Below are positions 28,824-37,352 of a DNA stretch of 64,000 nucleotides, in pieces (position 1 is the stretch's first letter; every line of letters starts with the position of its first letter). Origin of the DNA: Dyella jiangningensis. GTDB lineage: Bacteria; Pseudomonadota; Gammaproteobacteria; Xanthomonadales; Rhodanobacteraceae. The notes below the pieces were generated by a model. The model saw only the letters and a list, made by a program, of their open reading frames with translations, was not told where the DNA came from and did no database searches. Location of the stretch: NCBI GenBank assembly GCA_000632805.1, contig CP007444.1, positions 4,204,772 through 4,268,771 of the forward strand, read 5' to 3'. The position numbers and the translations under genes are program-made.

Positions 28824-29306
28824 TAAATCGGTCTAATAAAACCCCCGAACCATTCCGCAGGGGCCTGTAGGCTGCCTGCCGTCGGAAGGGGGGTGCGTGC
28901 TGCAGACTCTACTAGCGCTTTGCCGAAATGCCATGCCGCAATGCAAAAAAGCCGGAAAACAGGCGTCCTGGCGCGGTTTCGGCGATATCGACGCGGCAGC
29001 TCGCGGGATGGCGGAGCCACGGCGGACCACCTCCGCCTGCCGAACTTGCCGAGGTCGGGGGCCACTCCAGGCCCGACCGACCTGGAGACCAGACGATCGC
29101 ATCTTGCCAAGGCTGGCCATCGCTTCCACCCCGGCGCCGCGAAGCCGTCGCGATCGCGGCATGGCGATTGGAAGTATAGACGTCCGCACCACCTCCTCCA
29201 TCGCGACGGCCGAGGTCGCCGCGCGAAGGATGATGCAGCGCAGCGTGTCGCTTCTCATGCAAGCCGCTAACTTGCAGCCCCATTGCCCATGGCCAAGGGT
29301 TGATGG
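28824..29306. other. Divergent intergenic region xylB / AraC-type xylR
   Basis: About 480 bp with no credible gene; the open frames across it are GC-bias shadows. It should hold the promoters of xylB and xylR and any site for the AraC-type regulator. A half match to the operator (CTAGCGCT at 28911-28918) is seen. TATAGA at 29175-29180 could be a -10 for xylR but has no good -35. No direct repeats of AraC type could be picked out by eye. Confidence 0.5.
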
Positions 29307-30473
29307 ATGTTGCCGCATCGCGTCGCGCTGCTCTTCAACGCAAACAAGGTCTACGACCGGCAGGTCATCGCGGGCATTGGGGAATATCTCACCTTCACTC
29401 GCGTGAAGTGGGACCTTTTCATGGAAGAGGACTTCCGCTGTCGCACCCTGGGCATCCGCCAGTGGCGCGGCGACGGCATCATTGCCGACTTCGACGATCC
29501 AGTGGTCGCCGAAGCCGTGTCGGCGCTTCCCATACCGGTGGTGGCCGTCGGTGGTTCGTATGCCGACGACTCGCAGTACCCCGCCGGCATTCCCTACGTG
29601 GCGACCGACAACCGCAAGCTCGTGCAGGCGGCGTATAGCCATCTGATCGAGCACGGCCTGGAGCGCTTCGCCTTCTTCGGCAAGCCGCCCGAGCCCGACA
29701 ACCGCTGGGCTCACGAACGCGAGATGTGGTTCCGTCACCTGACCGCCGCGGACGGGCTGGAAGGCATCGTCTATCACGGCGCGTGCACCAGCGCGGGCGG
29801 CTGGGGACGCGCACAGCACGAAGTGGCCGAATGGATCCACAGCCTGCCCAAGCCCATCGGCATCATCGCCGCCACCGATGCACGTGCCCGGCAGCTGCTG
29901 CAGGCCTGCATCGTGGGTGATGTGCCGGTGCCGGAGCAGGTCGCCATCGTGGGCATCGACAACGACCCCATCGTGCAGGTGCTGAGCTGCATACGCCTCA
30001 CCTCCGTGATGCAGGGCGCCGAGGAAATGGGCCGCACCGCCGCGCAGCTGCTGCACCAGATGCTGCATGGCGGCGACTGCTCGGGCTCTCGCGTGCTCGT
30101 GCCGCCCGCCGGCATCAACGTGCAGGCCAGCAGCCAGTACCAGTGCATCCGCAGTCCGCACGTGATGCGGGCACGGCACTACATCCGCCAGTACGCCTGC
30201 ATGGGTATCAAGGCCGAGCAGGTGGCCGGTTACGTCAACGTGTCGCGCACCCTGCTGGAAGAACACTTCAAGCGCGAGCTGAAGAAATCCGTGCACCAGG
30301 TAATCCTCGAGCACAAACTGGAGCGCGCACGACAGCTGCTGACCGACCCGTCGATGTCGCTCACGGACGTCGCCGTGCGCAGCGGCTTCACCTCGTTGCA
30401 GTACATGTACGTGGTGTTCCGCCGCGAATTCGACTGCACGCCCAAGCAGTACCAGGAGCAGCTGAAGGCCTGA
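29307..30473 (+). CDS. xylR: AraC-type xylose regulator with sugar-binding domain
   Basis: 388 residues, close to the 392 of E. coli XylR and with the same two-part architecture. ATG at 29307 has AAGGG seven bases before it. Residues about 1-275 form a periplasmic-binding-protein-like domain (VALLFNANKVYDRQVIAGI, IGIIAATDARARQLLQAC, VAIVGIDNDP). The last 100 residues hold two AraC helix-turn-helix units (AEQVAGYVNVSRTLLEEHF; SLTDVAVRSGFTSLQYMYVV). It is transcribed away from xylB and is expected to activate xylose genes when bound to xylose. Its coexistence with a LacI-type regulator of the same locus is notable. Confidence 0.92.
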   Translation: MLPHRVALLFNANKVYDRQVIAGIGEYLTFTRVKWDLFMEEDFRCRTLGIRQWRGDGIIADFDDPVVAEAVSALPIPVVAVGGSYADDSQYPAGIPYVATDNRKLVQAAYSHLIEHGLERFAFFGKPPEPDNRWAHEREMWFRHLTAADGLEGIVYHGACTSAGGWGRAQHEVAEWIHSLPKPIGIIAATDARARQLLQACIVGDVPVPEQVAIVGIDNDPIVQVLSCIRLTSVMQGAEEMGRTAAQLLHQMLHGGDCSGSRVLVPPAGINVQASSQYQCIRSPHVMRARHYIRQYACMGIKAEQVAGYVNVSRTLLEEHFKRELKKSVHQVILEHKLERARQLLTDPSMSLTDVAVRSGFTSLQYMYVVFRREFDCTPKQYQEQLKA

Positions 30474-30486
30474 CCATCAAGCCACA

Positions 30487-30536
30487 GCGTTCGTTGCCGG
30501 CGTGCACGGGGAGGAACCCACACCGACAACGAACGC
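30487..30536. terminator. Bidirectional hairpin between xylR and the second receptor gene
   Basis: GCGTTCGTTG at 30487-30496 pairs perfectly with CAACGAACGC at 30527-30536, with further partial pairing inside. It lies between the converging ends of xylR (30473) and the receptor gene (30566). No clear T-run follows. Confidence 0.5.
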
Positions 30537-30565
30537 GGACTTGCCTTCAGGGCGACGGGAGCCCC

Positions 30566-33500
30566 TCAGAACGTGGCACGGAACACCAGCTCGTAGCGCC
30601 TGTCGTTCTCGAAGATCGCACGGGTGTACAGATGCGGATCCACCGTACCGTTGACGTAGGTGGCCGGACCCATCAACACTCGCGTGGTCGAGTTGGTGAG
30701 ATTGTTCATCTGCAGGCCCACCTGCATGTTCTTGTTGATGTGATAGAACACCGACGCGTCCAGCTGGCCGTACGCATCGTTCCACATCGGCAGGTAGGTA
30801 TCGCCCGAATCTTCGGTGGTGATCAGGTAGCGGCTGCGCCACGACCACGCCACGCGCGCCGACCAGTTGGCGTATTCGTACATGCCGATCAGGTTGTAGC
30901 TGTTCTGTGATAGGCCGGCCATCGGCAGCGGCGGATTGGTCACGATGAAATCCGCGCCGCACGAGCCGTTGGCATGGTCGGGATCGCACGAAGTGGTGCC
31001 GGCGATCTTGCTGCTGCGCAGGAAGGTGTAGTTCGCCTGCACGCCCAGGCCTTTCCATGCGCCCGGCAGGAAGTCGAAGAACTGCGAGTAGCCCGCTTCG
31101 ATGCCCTTGACGTTGCCGTCGCCGGCATTCTGCGGGCCGGTGACCGCGAATTCCTGGCCGCCGATGTTTTCCGTGGTGACTTCGTTGGTGATGTAGTTCT
31201 TGATCTTCTTGTAGAACACCGTGGTGTACAGCATGCCGGTGGGTGAGAAGTACCATTCAAGCGCGGAATCGAACTGATTGGCCTCCAGCGGCTTCAAGTT
31301 CGGATTGCCGCCGGTGCTCGCGGTCCATCCGGTGATGGTCGGCTGCTGTCCAGCCGGGCCGCCCCACGAAGCGCCAAGCTTCATGTACGAGTTGAGTTGG
31401 TTGATGTCCGGACGCGTCATCGCCTTCGACGCGGCCAGGCGCAGCTGCAGTTCGTCGGTCAGCTTGAAACGCAGGTTCAGGCTGGGCAGGAAATTGTGAT
31501 AGCTGCCCTTGCCGGAGATCGGCACGTACGCGCCACTGAACAAGGCCAGTTGTTCCGGCGTCAGGTTCGCGGTGCTCCCGCTGATGTTGCTGGCCGACGG
31601 GTACTGGATCGCGCCGTTGGCGCTCACGTCCGTCTTCACGTAACGCAGGCCGATATTGCCGTCGAAGGGAATGCCCAGCGCGTCGTCGTTGCCGAAATAC
31701 AGCGAGCCGTAGATGGCCTGCGTGTCCTCGTTCTGGTGATTGTTCTCACCCGGCAGGCCCGGCACCTGCGCCTGCCAGCCGCCCGCGGCCTCGATCGCGT
31801 ACAGCGCCTGGATCGCCTTCGCATAGTTGCCCACCAGCGCGTTGCTGGGGAACCACAGCGTGGTCGGCAGCTTCGCGCCGCGATAGAAGTTGGACATCGA
31901 GTACTGCTCGTACATCGAGGATGGGATCTGGTTGAACCAGTCCAGGCCCGTGGAGGTGTAATCCGAAGCCTTCCAGATCTGGCTGATCGGGCCCCAGTTG
32001 TAGTTGCCGTTGGTGTTGTTGCTGGACGCGTCGCGATTGGTGGCGCGCACGCCGACACGCGCGAACTGCAGCCAGCTGCTGTCCTGGAAGTTGTATTCCA
32101 GGTCCAGGCGGCCGGTGCGCTGCACGGCGTAGTCGTATTCCAGATGATCCATCGCCGCGCCGAGGTAGTAGTTGGCGGGGTTGGCGAGGTAACTGGGGTC
32201 CGACAGTGTCAGGCTGGGCGTACCGACCACGCTCACGTTCGCCGGCGGCATGTAGAACTGGCCGAAGACCGAGAAGTCATTCATGTCGCTGGTCGACTTC
32301 ACGAACTGGAAGTCGCCGGTCAGCAGCACGTGGTCGTTGATGTTGTACTTGAAGCCGTTCGACCAATCCGTGGTGCGCGTGTGCTGGCGCTGGATGCGAT
32401 TGTCGGTGTAGTAGTTCACGTAGCCGTCGGGAATGCCCATCGATGCAGCGCCGCGCCACGCGTTGGACGCCATGGTGCCGCTCTGGAAGATGCCCTGGCT
32501 GTCGTAGTTGAACTGGGTGCCCGGCGCGGGCAACACGTTGTTGTATGCGCTCTCGTTCGTCTGCACGTTGTGCTGGTTCCACTCCAGGTTGTAGTCGGAG
32601 CGGAAGAACTGCGAGTAGAACTCGAAGTTGTTGGTGGGGCGCCACTGGATGGCGCCGTAAAGGCCGATGCGCCGACGCTGCATCTGCATTTCCAGCCAGT
32701 TGATGTCGCCCGGCACGTACACCGTGCTGGTCGGCGAGCCGGCCGCGATGTTCGGCGCGTAGTACGACGAATCCGTCGCATCGGGACGCATGACGTACGG
32801 GTTGGTCTGGATGCCGTCGTTGCGCGAGGCGAGTTCCGAATAGGACACATCGAACAAGGCGCCGAACTCGCCGAGGCTGTCGCTCTTCCAGCGGTTGCTG
32901 TAGAGGAACGAGGCGGACGGCTTGCTCTTCTTCGCCATGTCGCCTTCGTTGATGCCGGTGGAGAAGCTGATCACCTGGCCCGGATTGTCGAACGGCATGC
33001 GCGTGCGCAGGTTCACCGTGCCGGCGATGCCGCCCTCGATGAGCTCCGCCGACGGATTCTTGTACACGTCGACGCCGACCATGAGTTCGGCCGGCACATC
33101 CTCGAAGCCGAGCGAGCGGCCGTTGTTGGCCGAGAAACTGTCGCGCCCGTTGAGCTGGCTGGCCACGTAGGGCAGGCCGCGAATGAGTACGCCGCTGCCT
33201 TCGGAAGACGGGTGATCGGGGTCGTTGTCGGCGAGGAAGTGATCCACCGTCACGCCGCTGATGCGCTGCAGGGTTTCGGTCACGCTGCGATCGGGCAAGG
33301 CGGTCATGTCCGTCGCGGTGACGGAATCCACGATCTGGCTGGCGTTCTGCTTCAGCGACTGCGCGGACTCGAGGCTGGCACGGATGCCGGTGACGGTCAC
33401 GCCATCGAGATTCTGCACATCCTTCTTGCCGTCGTCGTTCTTCCCTTCGTGCTTCTTGCTCGCATCCGCGTTGCCGTCCGGCTTGGATGCCGTCGAGGTC

Positions 33501-33667
33501 GTGGCGCGCGCCGGCGTAGTGGTGTCCTGCGCCAGCGCGATGGCCGGCGCATGCATCAACGCCAGGCCCAGTGCCACGCTCGCTGCCAGCCGCTGCCGGG
33601 ACAGGAGCGCGTTGCCTTGCGGGTGCGCCCCATGCTGCAAATCGGTCGTTTGCCTCTTGCCGTTCAT
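30566..33667 (-). CDS. TonB-dependent receptor, second and longer type
   Basis: 1033 residues from ATG 33667 (GGGGGAG about ten bases upstream). The leader is long, with the hydrophobic part at about residues 28-46 ending AIALAQDTTT, then a Lys/Asp-rich low-complexity linker, a plug (TVTGIRASLESAQSLK, VTETLQRISGVTVD, LIRGLPYVASQLNG) and a large barrel ending YELVFRATF. The IRASLESAQSLKQ stretch is typical of the Xanthomonas/Caulobacter carbohydrate receptors. It is only distantly like the receptor at 2-4.9 kb. It stands alone at the end of the xylose region next to xylR, with no operator of the LacI type in front. Substrate may be a different xylan fragment or an unrelated glycan. Confidence 0.92.
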   Translation of the reverse strand: MNGKRQTTDLQHGAHPQGNALLSRQRLAASVALGLALMHAPAIALAQDTTTPARATTSTASKPDGNADASKKHEGKNDDGKKDVQNLDGVTVTGIRASLESAQSLKQNASQIVDSVTATDMTALPDRSVTETLQRISGVTVDHFLADNDPDHPSSEGSGVLIRGLPYVASQLNGRDSFSANNGRSLGFEDVPAELMVGVDVYKNPSAELIEGGIAGTVNLRTRMPFDNPGQVISFSTGINEGDMAKKSKPSASFLYSNRWKSDSLGEFGALFDVSYSELASRNDGIQTNPYVMRPDATDSSYYAPNIAAGSPTSTVYVPGDINWLEMQMQRRRIGLYGAIQWRPTNNFEFYSQFFRSDYNLEWNQHNVQTNESAYNNVLPAPGTQFNYDSQGIFQSGTMASNAWRGAASMGIPDGYVNYYTDNRIQRQHTRTTDWSNGFKYNINDHVLLTGDFQFVKSTSDMNDFSVFGQFYMPPANVSVVGTPSLTLSDPSYLANPANYYLGAAMDHLEYDYAVQRTGRLDLEYNFQDSSWLQFARVGVRATNRDASSNNTNGNYNWGPISQIWKASDYTSTGLDWFNQIPSSMYEQYSMSNFYRGAKLPTTLWFPSNALVGNYAKAIQALYAIEAAGGWQAQVPGLPGENNHQNEDTQAIYGSLYFGNDDALGIPFDGNIGLRYVKTDVSANGAIQYPSASNISGSTANLTPEQLALFSGAYVPISGKGSYHNFLPSLNLRFKLTDELQLRLAASKAMTRPDINQLNSYMKLGASWGGPAGQQPTITGWTASTGGNPNLKPLEANQFDSALEWYFSPTGMLYTTVFYKKIKNYITNEVTTENIGGQEFAVTGPQNAGDGNVKGIEAGYSQFFDFLPGAWKGLGVQANYTFLRSSKIAGTTSCDPDHANGSCGADFIVTNPPLPMAGLSQNSYNLIGMYEYANWSARVAWSWRSRYLITTEDSGDTYLPMWNDAYGQLDASVFYHINKNMQVGLQMNNLTNSTTRVLMGPATYVNGTVDPHLYTRAIFENDRRYELVFRATF

Positions 33668-34202
33668 TCGAACTCACTCCCCCGAGCGATGATGTCGCCG
33701 ATGGCATGCGCCGTTCGGCTCCGTTGTTATGTCGTCCCGCCGAAAGCTGCCCCGCAGTTCGCGTGGCTGCGCGATCCCCATCGCGCGGTCTTCGGCGTCG
33801 GCGTAGTGAATCGGACGGCGTGCGGGCAAACAATTGTCAAAAAGCGGGTCGCTCTTGATGATTCTTCGTTTGCTGTCGCCGCATTTGCTGCGAACGACGC
33901 GCTTCTGCGCGTATCAAACCGCCCGGAGCATTGGTGAAAATGCGTGGTGCGTTGCATCACGACCATGCGCGCATGGAGGCCAAGTTCGATCGGTTGGCCG
34001 CCCCGAATATCGGTGCGCAACGGCGCGACATCATCGGCCGCGGGAGCCTCAGCGTCATCGGAAACATCGGCCGCGTTCGCCGTAGTAGGAATCGTTGGGC
34101 AACGCTCTTCCATGGCGCCTGCAGGCAGCGCTCGCGTCGACTTGAGAACGCAGCCGCATCGCGCGCGGTTGCGGATCATCCACGGCGAGACTCGCCATCG
34201 AC
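33668..34202. other. Intergenic region upstream of the second receptor
   Basis: About 535 bp between the receptor start and the tRNA terminator. No ORF here looks coding: the small frames lack ribosome sites and overlap on both strands. A palindrome AACAATTGTC around 33829-33838 is followed on the leftward strand by a TTGACA hexamer (33835-33840) that could serve as a -35, but no good -10 follows at 17 bp. No xyl-box type palindrome was found. Confidence 0.5.
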
Positions 34203-34237
34203 AAAAACAACAAAGCCCCGCATCGCTGCAGGGCTTT
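34203..34237 (-). terminator. Intrinsic terminator of the tRNA-Met gene
   Basis: On the leftward strand AAAGCCC and GGGCTTT (34212-34218 and 34231-34237) form the stem, followed by TTTGTTGTTTTTGT. It starts 14 bp after the tRNA 3' end. Confidence 0.85.
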
Positions 34238-34250
34238 CGTTTACGCGCAA

Positions 34251-34327
34251 TGGTGGCTATGGGTGGACTCGAACCACCGACCCCAGCATTATGAGTGCTG
34301 TGCTCTAACCGGCTGAGCTACATAGCC
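34251..34327 (-). tRNA. tRNA-Met, anticodon CAT (elongator)
   Basis: Leftward 77-nt gene. Acceptor stem GGCTATG pairs with CATAGCC, followed by A and an encoded CCA. D-arm GCTC/GAGC, anticodon arm CAGCA-CTCATAA-TGCTG with CAT anticodon, and a TTCGAGT T-loop are all present. The body resembles E. coli elongator tRNA-Met closely (same acceptor type and CTCATAA loop), so elongator Met is favoured over the lysidine-modified tRNA-Ile2 or initiator tRNA, which would have a mismatched first pair. Confidence 0.95.
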
Positions 34328-34340
34328 TTGGGTGCGTCCC

Positions 34341-34367
34341 AGCCTAGGGTCGTTGACGTGGCGTCAA
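34341..34367 (-). promoter_or_regulatory. Candidate promoter of tRNA-Met
   Basis: On the leftward strand TTGACG (34367-34362) is followed after 15 bp by TAGGCT (34346-34341), then a GC-rich discriminator before the tRNA. The spacing is a little short. The GC-rich discriminator is what stable-RNA promoters under stringent control usually show. Confidence 0.35.
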
Positions 34368-34514
34368 TCAGGCGGGGCGCGGCAGTTTAGTCGGAGAGGC
34401 CCTCCGGTTCAAGTGTTCGGCTTGCCGCGTCTTCCTACGCTGTGATTGAATCGACTCCGGGCGGCCTTATCTGGAAATACACGTTTCCTTCGTGCGGCCA
34501 GCCCAGGAGGCAAC

Positions 34515-35072
34515 ATGATCGACGTCGATGGCTATCGTCCGAATGTGGGCATCGTTCTGCTGAATGCGGACGGCCGACTGTTCTGGGCGCGTCGCGTCAA
34601 TCGTGACGGCTGGCAGTTTCCCCAGGGCGGCATGCGCAGCGACGAGACGCCGCTGGAAGCCATGTACCGCGAGCTGGAAGAGGAAACCGGCCTGGCCCCG
34701 CATCATGTCGAGGTCATCGGCGCCACCCGTGGCTGGCTGCGCTACCGCCTGCCCAGCCGTTACGTCCGCCATCACCAGCGCCCGACCTGCATCGGGCAGA
34801 AGCAGGTGTGGTTCCTGCTGCGCCTGGTGGGCAACGAGCAGGATCTGCGCCTGGACGCCTGCGAAAAGCCCGAGTTCGACCACTGGCGCTGGGTGGATTT
34901 CTGGTATCCGGCCGCCCACGTGGTCAACTTCAAGCGCCAGGTCTACGAGCGCGCGCTGCGCCACTTCGCGCCGCTGGTGGAAGCCCTGCTGAGCCTGGAG
35001 CTGGGCGAGCTGCCCCACCGCGATGGCCAGCATCCGGACCAGTCGCCCCGCAAAGGCCGTGCTGCTGCCTGA
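34515..35072 (+). CDS. rppH: RNA pyrophosphohydrolase
   Basis: 185 residues from ATG 34515 with AGGAGG upstream, which decides the start against an upstream in-frame codon. Nudix hydrolase that removes pyrophosphate from the 5' end of transcripts and so triggers RNase E decay. The N-terminus [17 protein letters not shown] and [18 protein letters not shown] are nearly family-specific, and the Nudix box continues ELEEETGL. The C-terminal Arg/Lys-rich tail is as expected. It appears to be a single gene between the tRNA and bfd. Confidence 0.95.
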   Translation: MIDVDGYRPNVGIVLLNADGRLFWARRVNRDGWQFPQGGMRSDETPLEAMYRELEEETGLAPHHVEVIGATRGWLRYRLPSRYVRHHQRPTCIGQKQVWFLLRLVGNEQDLRLDACEKPEFDHWRWVDFWYPAAHVVNFKRQVYERALRHFAPLVEALLSLELGELPHRDGQHPDQSPRKGRAAA

Positions 35073-35106
35073 ACGGTGGAGCCGGGCCTGATGCCTGGCA
35101 GCAATA

Positions 35107-35125
35107 TTAGTTGACAATCATTCGC
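35107..35125. promoter_or_regulatory. Fur-box-like site in front of bfd
   Basis: TTAGTTGACAATCATTCGC matches the 19-bp Fur consensus at about 11 positions, with the core TGAxAATCATT intact. It overlaps a TTGACA hexamer that could be the -35, and lies 22 bp before the bfd start. Repression by Fur with iron is the usual control of bfd. Confidence 0.6.
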
Positions 35126-35147
35126 ATTTGCGTTCCCATATGCAGCC

Positions 35148-35348
35148 ATGTATATCTGCATGTGCAACGCCGTCACCGACGGCGACATCCGACGGGCCGC
35201 CGCTGACGGCGTTCATCACTTCGCCGAGCTGCAGGCGCGCACCGGTTGTTCCGACTGCTGCGGCTGCTGCGAGCAGGAAGCGCGCGCCACGCTGGACAAG
35301 GCCGTGCAGCAGGTTATGTTGACGATGCCGGTCGCCGTCGTTGCCTGA
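35148..35348 (+). CDS. bfd: Bacterioferritin-associated ferredoxin
   Basis: 66 residues. A [2Fe-2S] protein that reduces and releases iron from bacterioferritin. It opens with MYICMCNAVTD, giving the first Cys pair, and has the second Cys group in TGCSDCCGCC. The N-terminal CxC and the later CxxC spacing fit the family; the run of four cysteines in the second group is richer than in E. coli. It lies just upstream of bfr, its partner, with a terminator in between. Confidence 0.9.
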   Translation: MYICMCNAVTDGDIRRAAADGVHHFAELQARTGCSDCCGCCEQEARATLDKAVQQVMLTMPVAVVA

Positions 35349-35374
35349 CGTCAACACCGACATCCGAACACGCG

Positions 35375-35404
35375 AACGCGCAGCCTGGCTGCGCGTTTTT
35401 GTTT
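35375..35404 (+). terminator. Intrinsic terminator after bfd
   Basis: AACGCGCAGC and GCTGCGCGTT form a ten-base stem with a three-base loop, followed by TTTTTGTTT. It separates bfd transcription from bfr. Confidence 0.88.
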
Positions 35405-35487
35405 GGGCGGCTCGAACTCATTCTCGTTCCGTCATCCCGGTCAAGGGCGACGTATAGTCGCGTGCTGTAGACGCAAGGAGACTTCTC

Positions 35488-35958
35488 ATGAAGGGCGACG
35501 CCAAGGTCATCGAGTACCTCAACAAGGTGCTCTACAACGAGCTGACCGCGATCAACCAGTACTGGCTGCATTACCGCATGTACAAGGACTGGGGCTATGG
35601 CGAACTGGCGGAGCACGAACATAAGGAGTCCATCGAGGAGATGAAGCACGCCGATCACCTGATCGAGCGCATCCTGTTCCTCGATGGCCTGCCGAACCTG
35701 CAGCACCTGGGCAAGCTGCGCATCGGCGAAAACCCCGTCGAATGCCTGCAGGGCGACCTGGATCTGGAAATGGCCGCGGTGCGCGACCTGCGCGAAGCCA
35801 TCGCCTACAGCGAAGGCATTGCCGACTACATCAGTCGCGACCTCTTCAAGACCATCCTCCATGACGAGGAAGAGCACATCGACTGGCTGGAAACCCAGTT
35901 CAGCCTGATCAAGGACATCAGCGCCGAGCGCTACCTGCAGTCCAAGATCGACAGCTGA
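35488..35958 (+). CDS. bfr: Bacterioferritin
   Basis: 156 residues, the normal length. Subunit of the 24-mer haem-containing iron-storage cage. Diiron ligands are in [34 protein letters not shown] (with the haem-ligand Met) and [12 protein letters not shown]. The ribosome site is AAGGAG. A TATAGT at 35453-35458 could be the -10. A degenerate CTCATTCTCGTT stretch at 35417-35428 resembles part of a Fur box but is not convincing. Paired with bfd for storage and release of iron. Confidence 0.95.
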   Translation: MKGDAKVIEYLNKVLYNELTAINQYWLHYRMYKDWGYGELAEHEHKESIEEMKHADHLIERILFLDGLPNLQHLGKLRIGENPVECLQGDLDLEMAAVRDLREAIAYSEGIADYISRDLFKTILHDEEEHIDWLETQFSLIKDISAERYLQSKIDS

Positions 35959-36053
35959 CCCCACGGGTCGACCGCCGCGCAAAGCGTGGCGTCGTTCCTT
36001 GACGCTTTCGTCACGGCGCGGCTATACCTTGGTTTTCTCCGGGGAGGCCGCGC

Positions 36054-36806
36054 ATGGCTTCACGCCCACCACCGCGTTTCGTGGTCCGTCCGCATGACGC
36101 GGCCGGCTGGCGGCGTCGTGCCTGGTGGCTGGGCGGCGCGTGGCTGCTCAGCCTGTTGCTCACAGGCCTCATCGTCGGCGCCACCGTACGGCATGCCACT
36201 CCCGCTGCCATGGAACAGCGCCAGCTCAAGGCGCTGGGCAAGCAGAATGACGATCTCCTTCAGCAGGTGGCCAACCTGCAGCGTGCCAACCAGGTCGCTG
36301 ACATCGCCAATCAGTCGCTGCGCAAGACGCTCGCGGAGCGAGAAGAAGAGATCAGCGGACTGCGGGCGGACCTGGGTTTCTATTCCCGCCTGACGGGCGG
36401 CGACGCGCAGCGCGAAGGGCTCAAGGTGCAGGAAGTACGGCTGCAGCCAGTGAGCAGCTCGCACGCGTGGAACCTCACCCTCAGCCTCACCCAGAACGCC
36501 AAGCGCGGCGAGGACGTGAGCGGCAACGCCACGGTCGCCGTGGAAGGCCTGCGCGGCGACAAGGTAGTACGCCTCACCTGGGACGCACTGGGCGATACCT
36601 CGCAAAGCGGCGGCATGGCGTTCCACTTCAAATATTTTCAACAATTGCACGCGACCATCGTGCTGCCCGCCGATTTCCGGCCGACCCGCCTGGTGATCAC
36701 CGCCCAGCCGGCCGGCGACGACGCGGTCAGCCGTGCCGTGACATGGGGCGACGCCCTGTCCGGCCATCTCACACCGACTCAAGGGGAACAAGATGCTCAA
36801 CCGTAA
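36054..36806 (+). CDS. DUF6776-like inner-membrane protein with coiled coil
   Basis: 250 residues of unknown function. An Arg-rich N-terminus is followed by one membrane segment (about residues 26-46), a predicted coiled coil of about 50 residues starting near MEQRQLKALGKQNDDLLQQ, and a periplasmic beta-rich domain with VRLQPVSSSHAWNLTLSLTQ and FHFKYFQQLHATIVLP. The layout matches the family called DUF6776 in xanthomonads. Its 3' end overlaps the bactofilin start by 14 bp, so the two are co-translated and may act together at the cell envelope. No catalytic residues are recognisable. Confidence 0.75.
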   Translation: MASRPPPRFVVRPHDAAGWRRRAWWLGGAWLLSLLLTGLIVGATVRHATPAAMEQRQLKALGKQNDDLLQQVANLQRANQVADIANQSLRKTLAEREEEISGLRADLGFYSRLTGGDAQREGLKVQEVRLQPVSSSHAWNLTLSLTQNAKRGEDVSGNATVAVEGLRGDKVVRLTWDALGDTSQSGGMAFHFKYFQQLHATIVLPADFRPTRLVITAQPAGDDAVSRAVTWGDALSGHLTPTQGEQDAQP

Positions 36807-37221
36807 GCGACCGGACCGCGCGCCCGCCGCCCATGCCTCCGATACCAGCCTGATCGCCCGCGGCACGCTGATCCGTGGCGACGTGCGTTTCAGCGGCACC
36901 CTGCATCTGGACGGACAGATCGAGGGCTCGGTGGTGGCCGAGGAAGAGGGCGCCGTGTTCACCTTGAGCGACAACGGTATCGTGAAGGGTGAGATCCGCG
37001 TGCCCCATGCCATTATCAACGGCCGCGTGCAGGGCGACATCCACGCCAGCGAGCGCCTGGAACTGGCACCCGAGGCGCGCATCGTCGGCGATGTGCACTA
37101 CCGCACCCTGGAAATGGCCGCCGGCGCCCAGGTCAACGGCCGCATGAGCCATCACGCCACGGAACTGCCGCGTGAATTACCGGCGCCGTCGCTGATCGAT
37201 GCGGAGCCCGTGCCGGCCTGA
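36793..37221 (+). CDS. Bactofilin family cytoskeletal protein
   Basis: 142 residues. Polymer-forming beta-helix protein; bactofilins assemble into filaments without nucleotide and localise envelope enzymes. The core, from TSLIARGTLIRGDVRFSGTL to VNGRMSHH, shows the repeating Gly/Val pattern of the DUF583 right-handed helix, flanked by short disordered ends rich in Arg and Pro. AAGGGGA precedes the ATG, which lies inside the end of the previous gene. The coupled membrane coiled-coil protein could be its membrane anchor; that is inference. Confidence 0.92.
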   Translation: MLNRKRPDRAPAAHASDTSLIARGTLIRGDVRFSGTLHLDGQIEGSVVAEEEGAVFTLSDNGIVKGEIRVPHAIINGRVQGDIHASERLELAPEARIVGDVHYRTLEMAAGAQVNGRMSHHATELPRELPAPSLIDAEPVPA

Positions 37222-37352
37222 ACCGGACGGGCGCCTGGCTGCGCAGCGGCCTCGGCAAGCCCGTCGCCTGAACGCGGGTCATGCCGAGATCGTGAACCGG
37301 CGCCCGGCACGGTATCCTTGCGGGCGAGCCGCATCACCCCCACCTGAGCATC

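Noticed and set aside
28907..28920. TACTAGCGCTTTGC between xylB and xylR, a possible second operator
   Set aside because: Only the central TAGCGCT matches (about 8 of 14), too weak to call beside the perfect site 90 bp away.
28833..30314. Leftward open frame of 493 codons across the AraC-type xylR
   Set aside because: Antisense to xylR, whose domains are unmistakable; no start signal or domain on this strand.
33834..34085. Small rightward frame (83 codons) between the second receptor and the tRNA
   Set aside because: No ribosome site, Arg/His-rich random-looking protein, overlapped by other equally poor frames.
34251..34327. Possibility that the CAT-anticodon tRNA is initiator tRNA or tRNA-Ile2
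   Set aside because: The first acceptor pair is a normal G-C, unlike initiator tRNA, and the body is close to E. coli elongator tRNA-Met.
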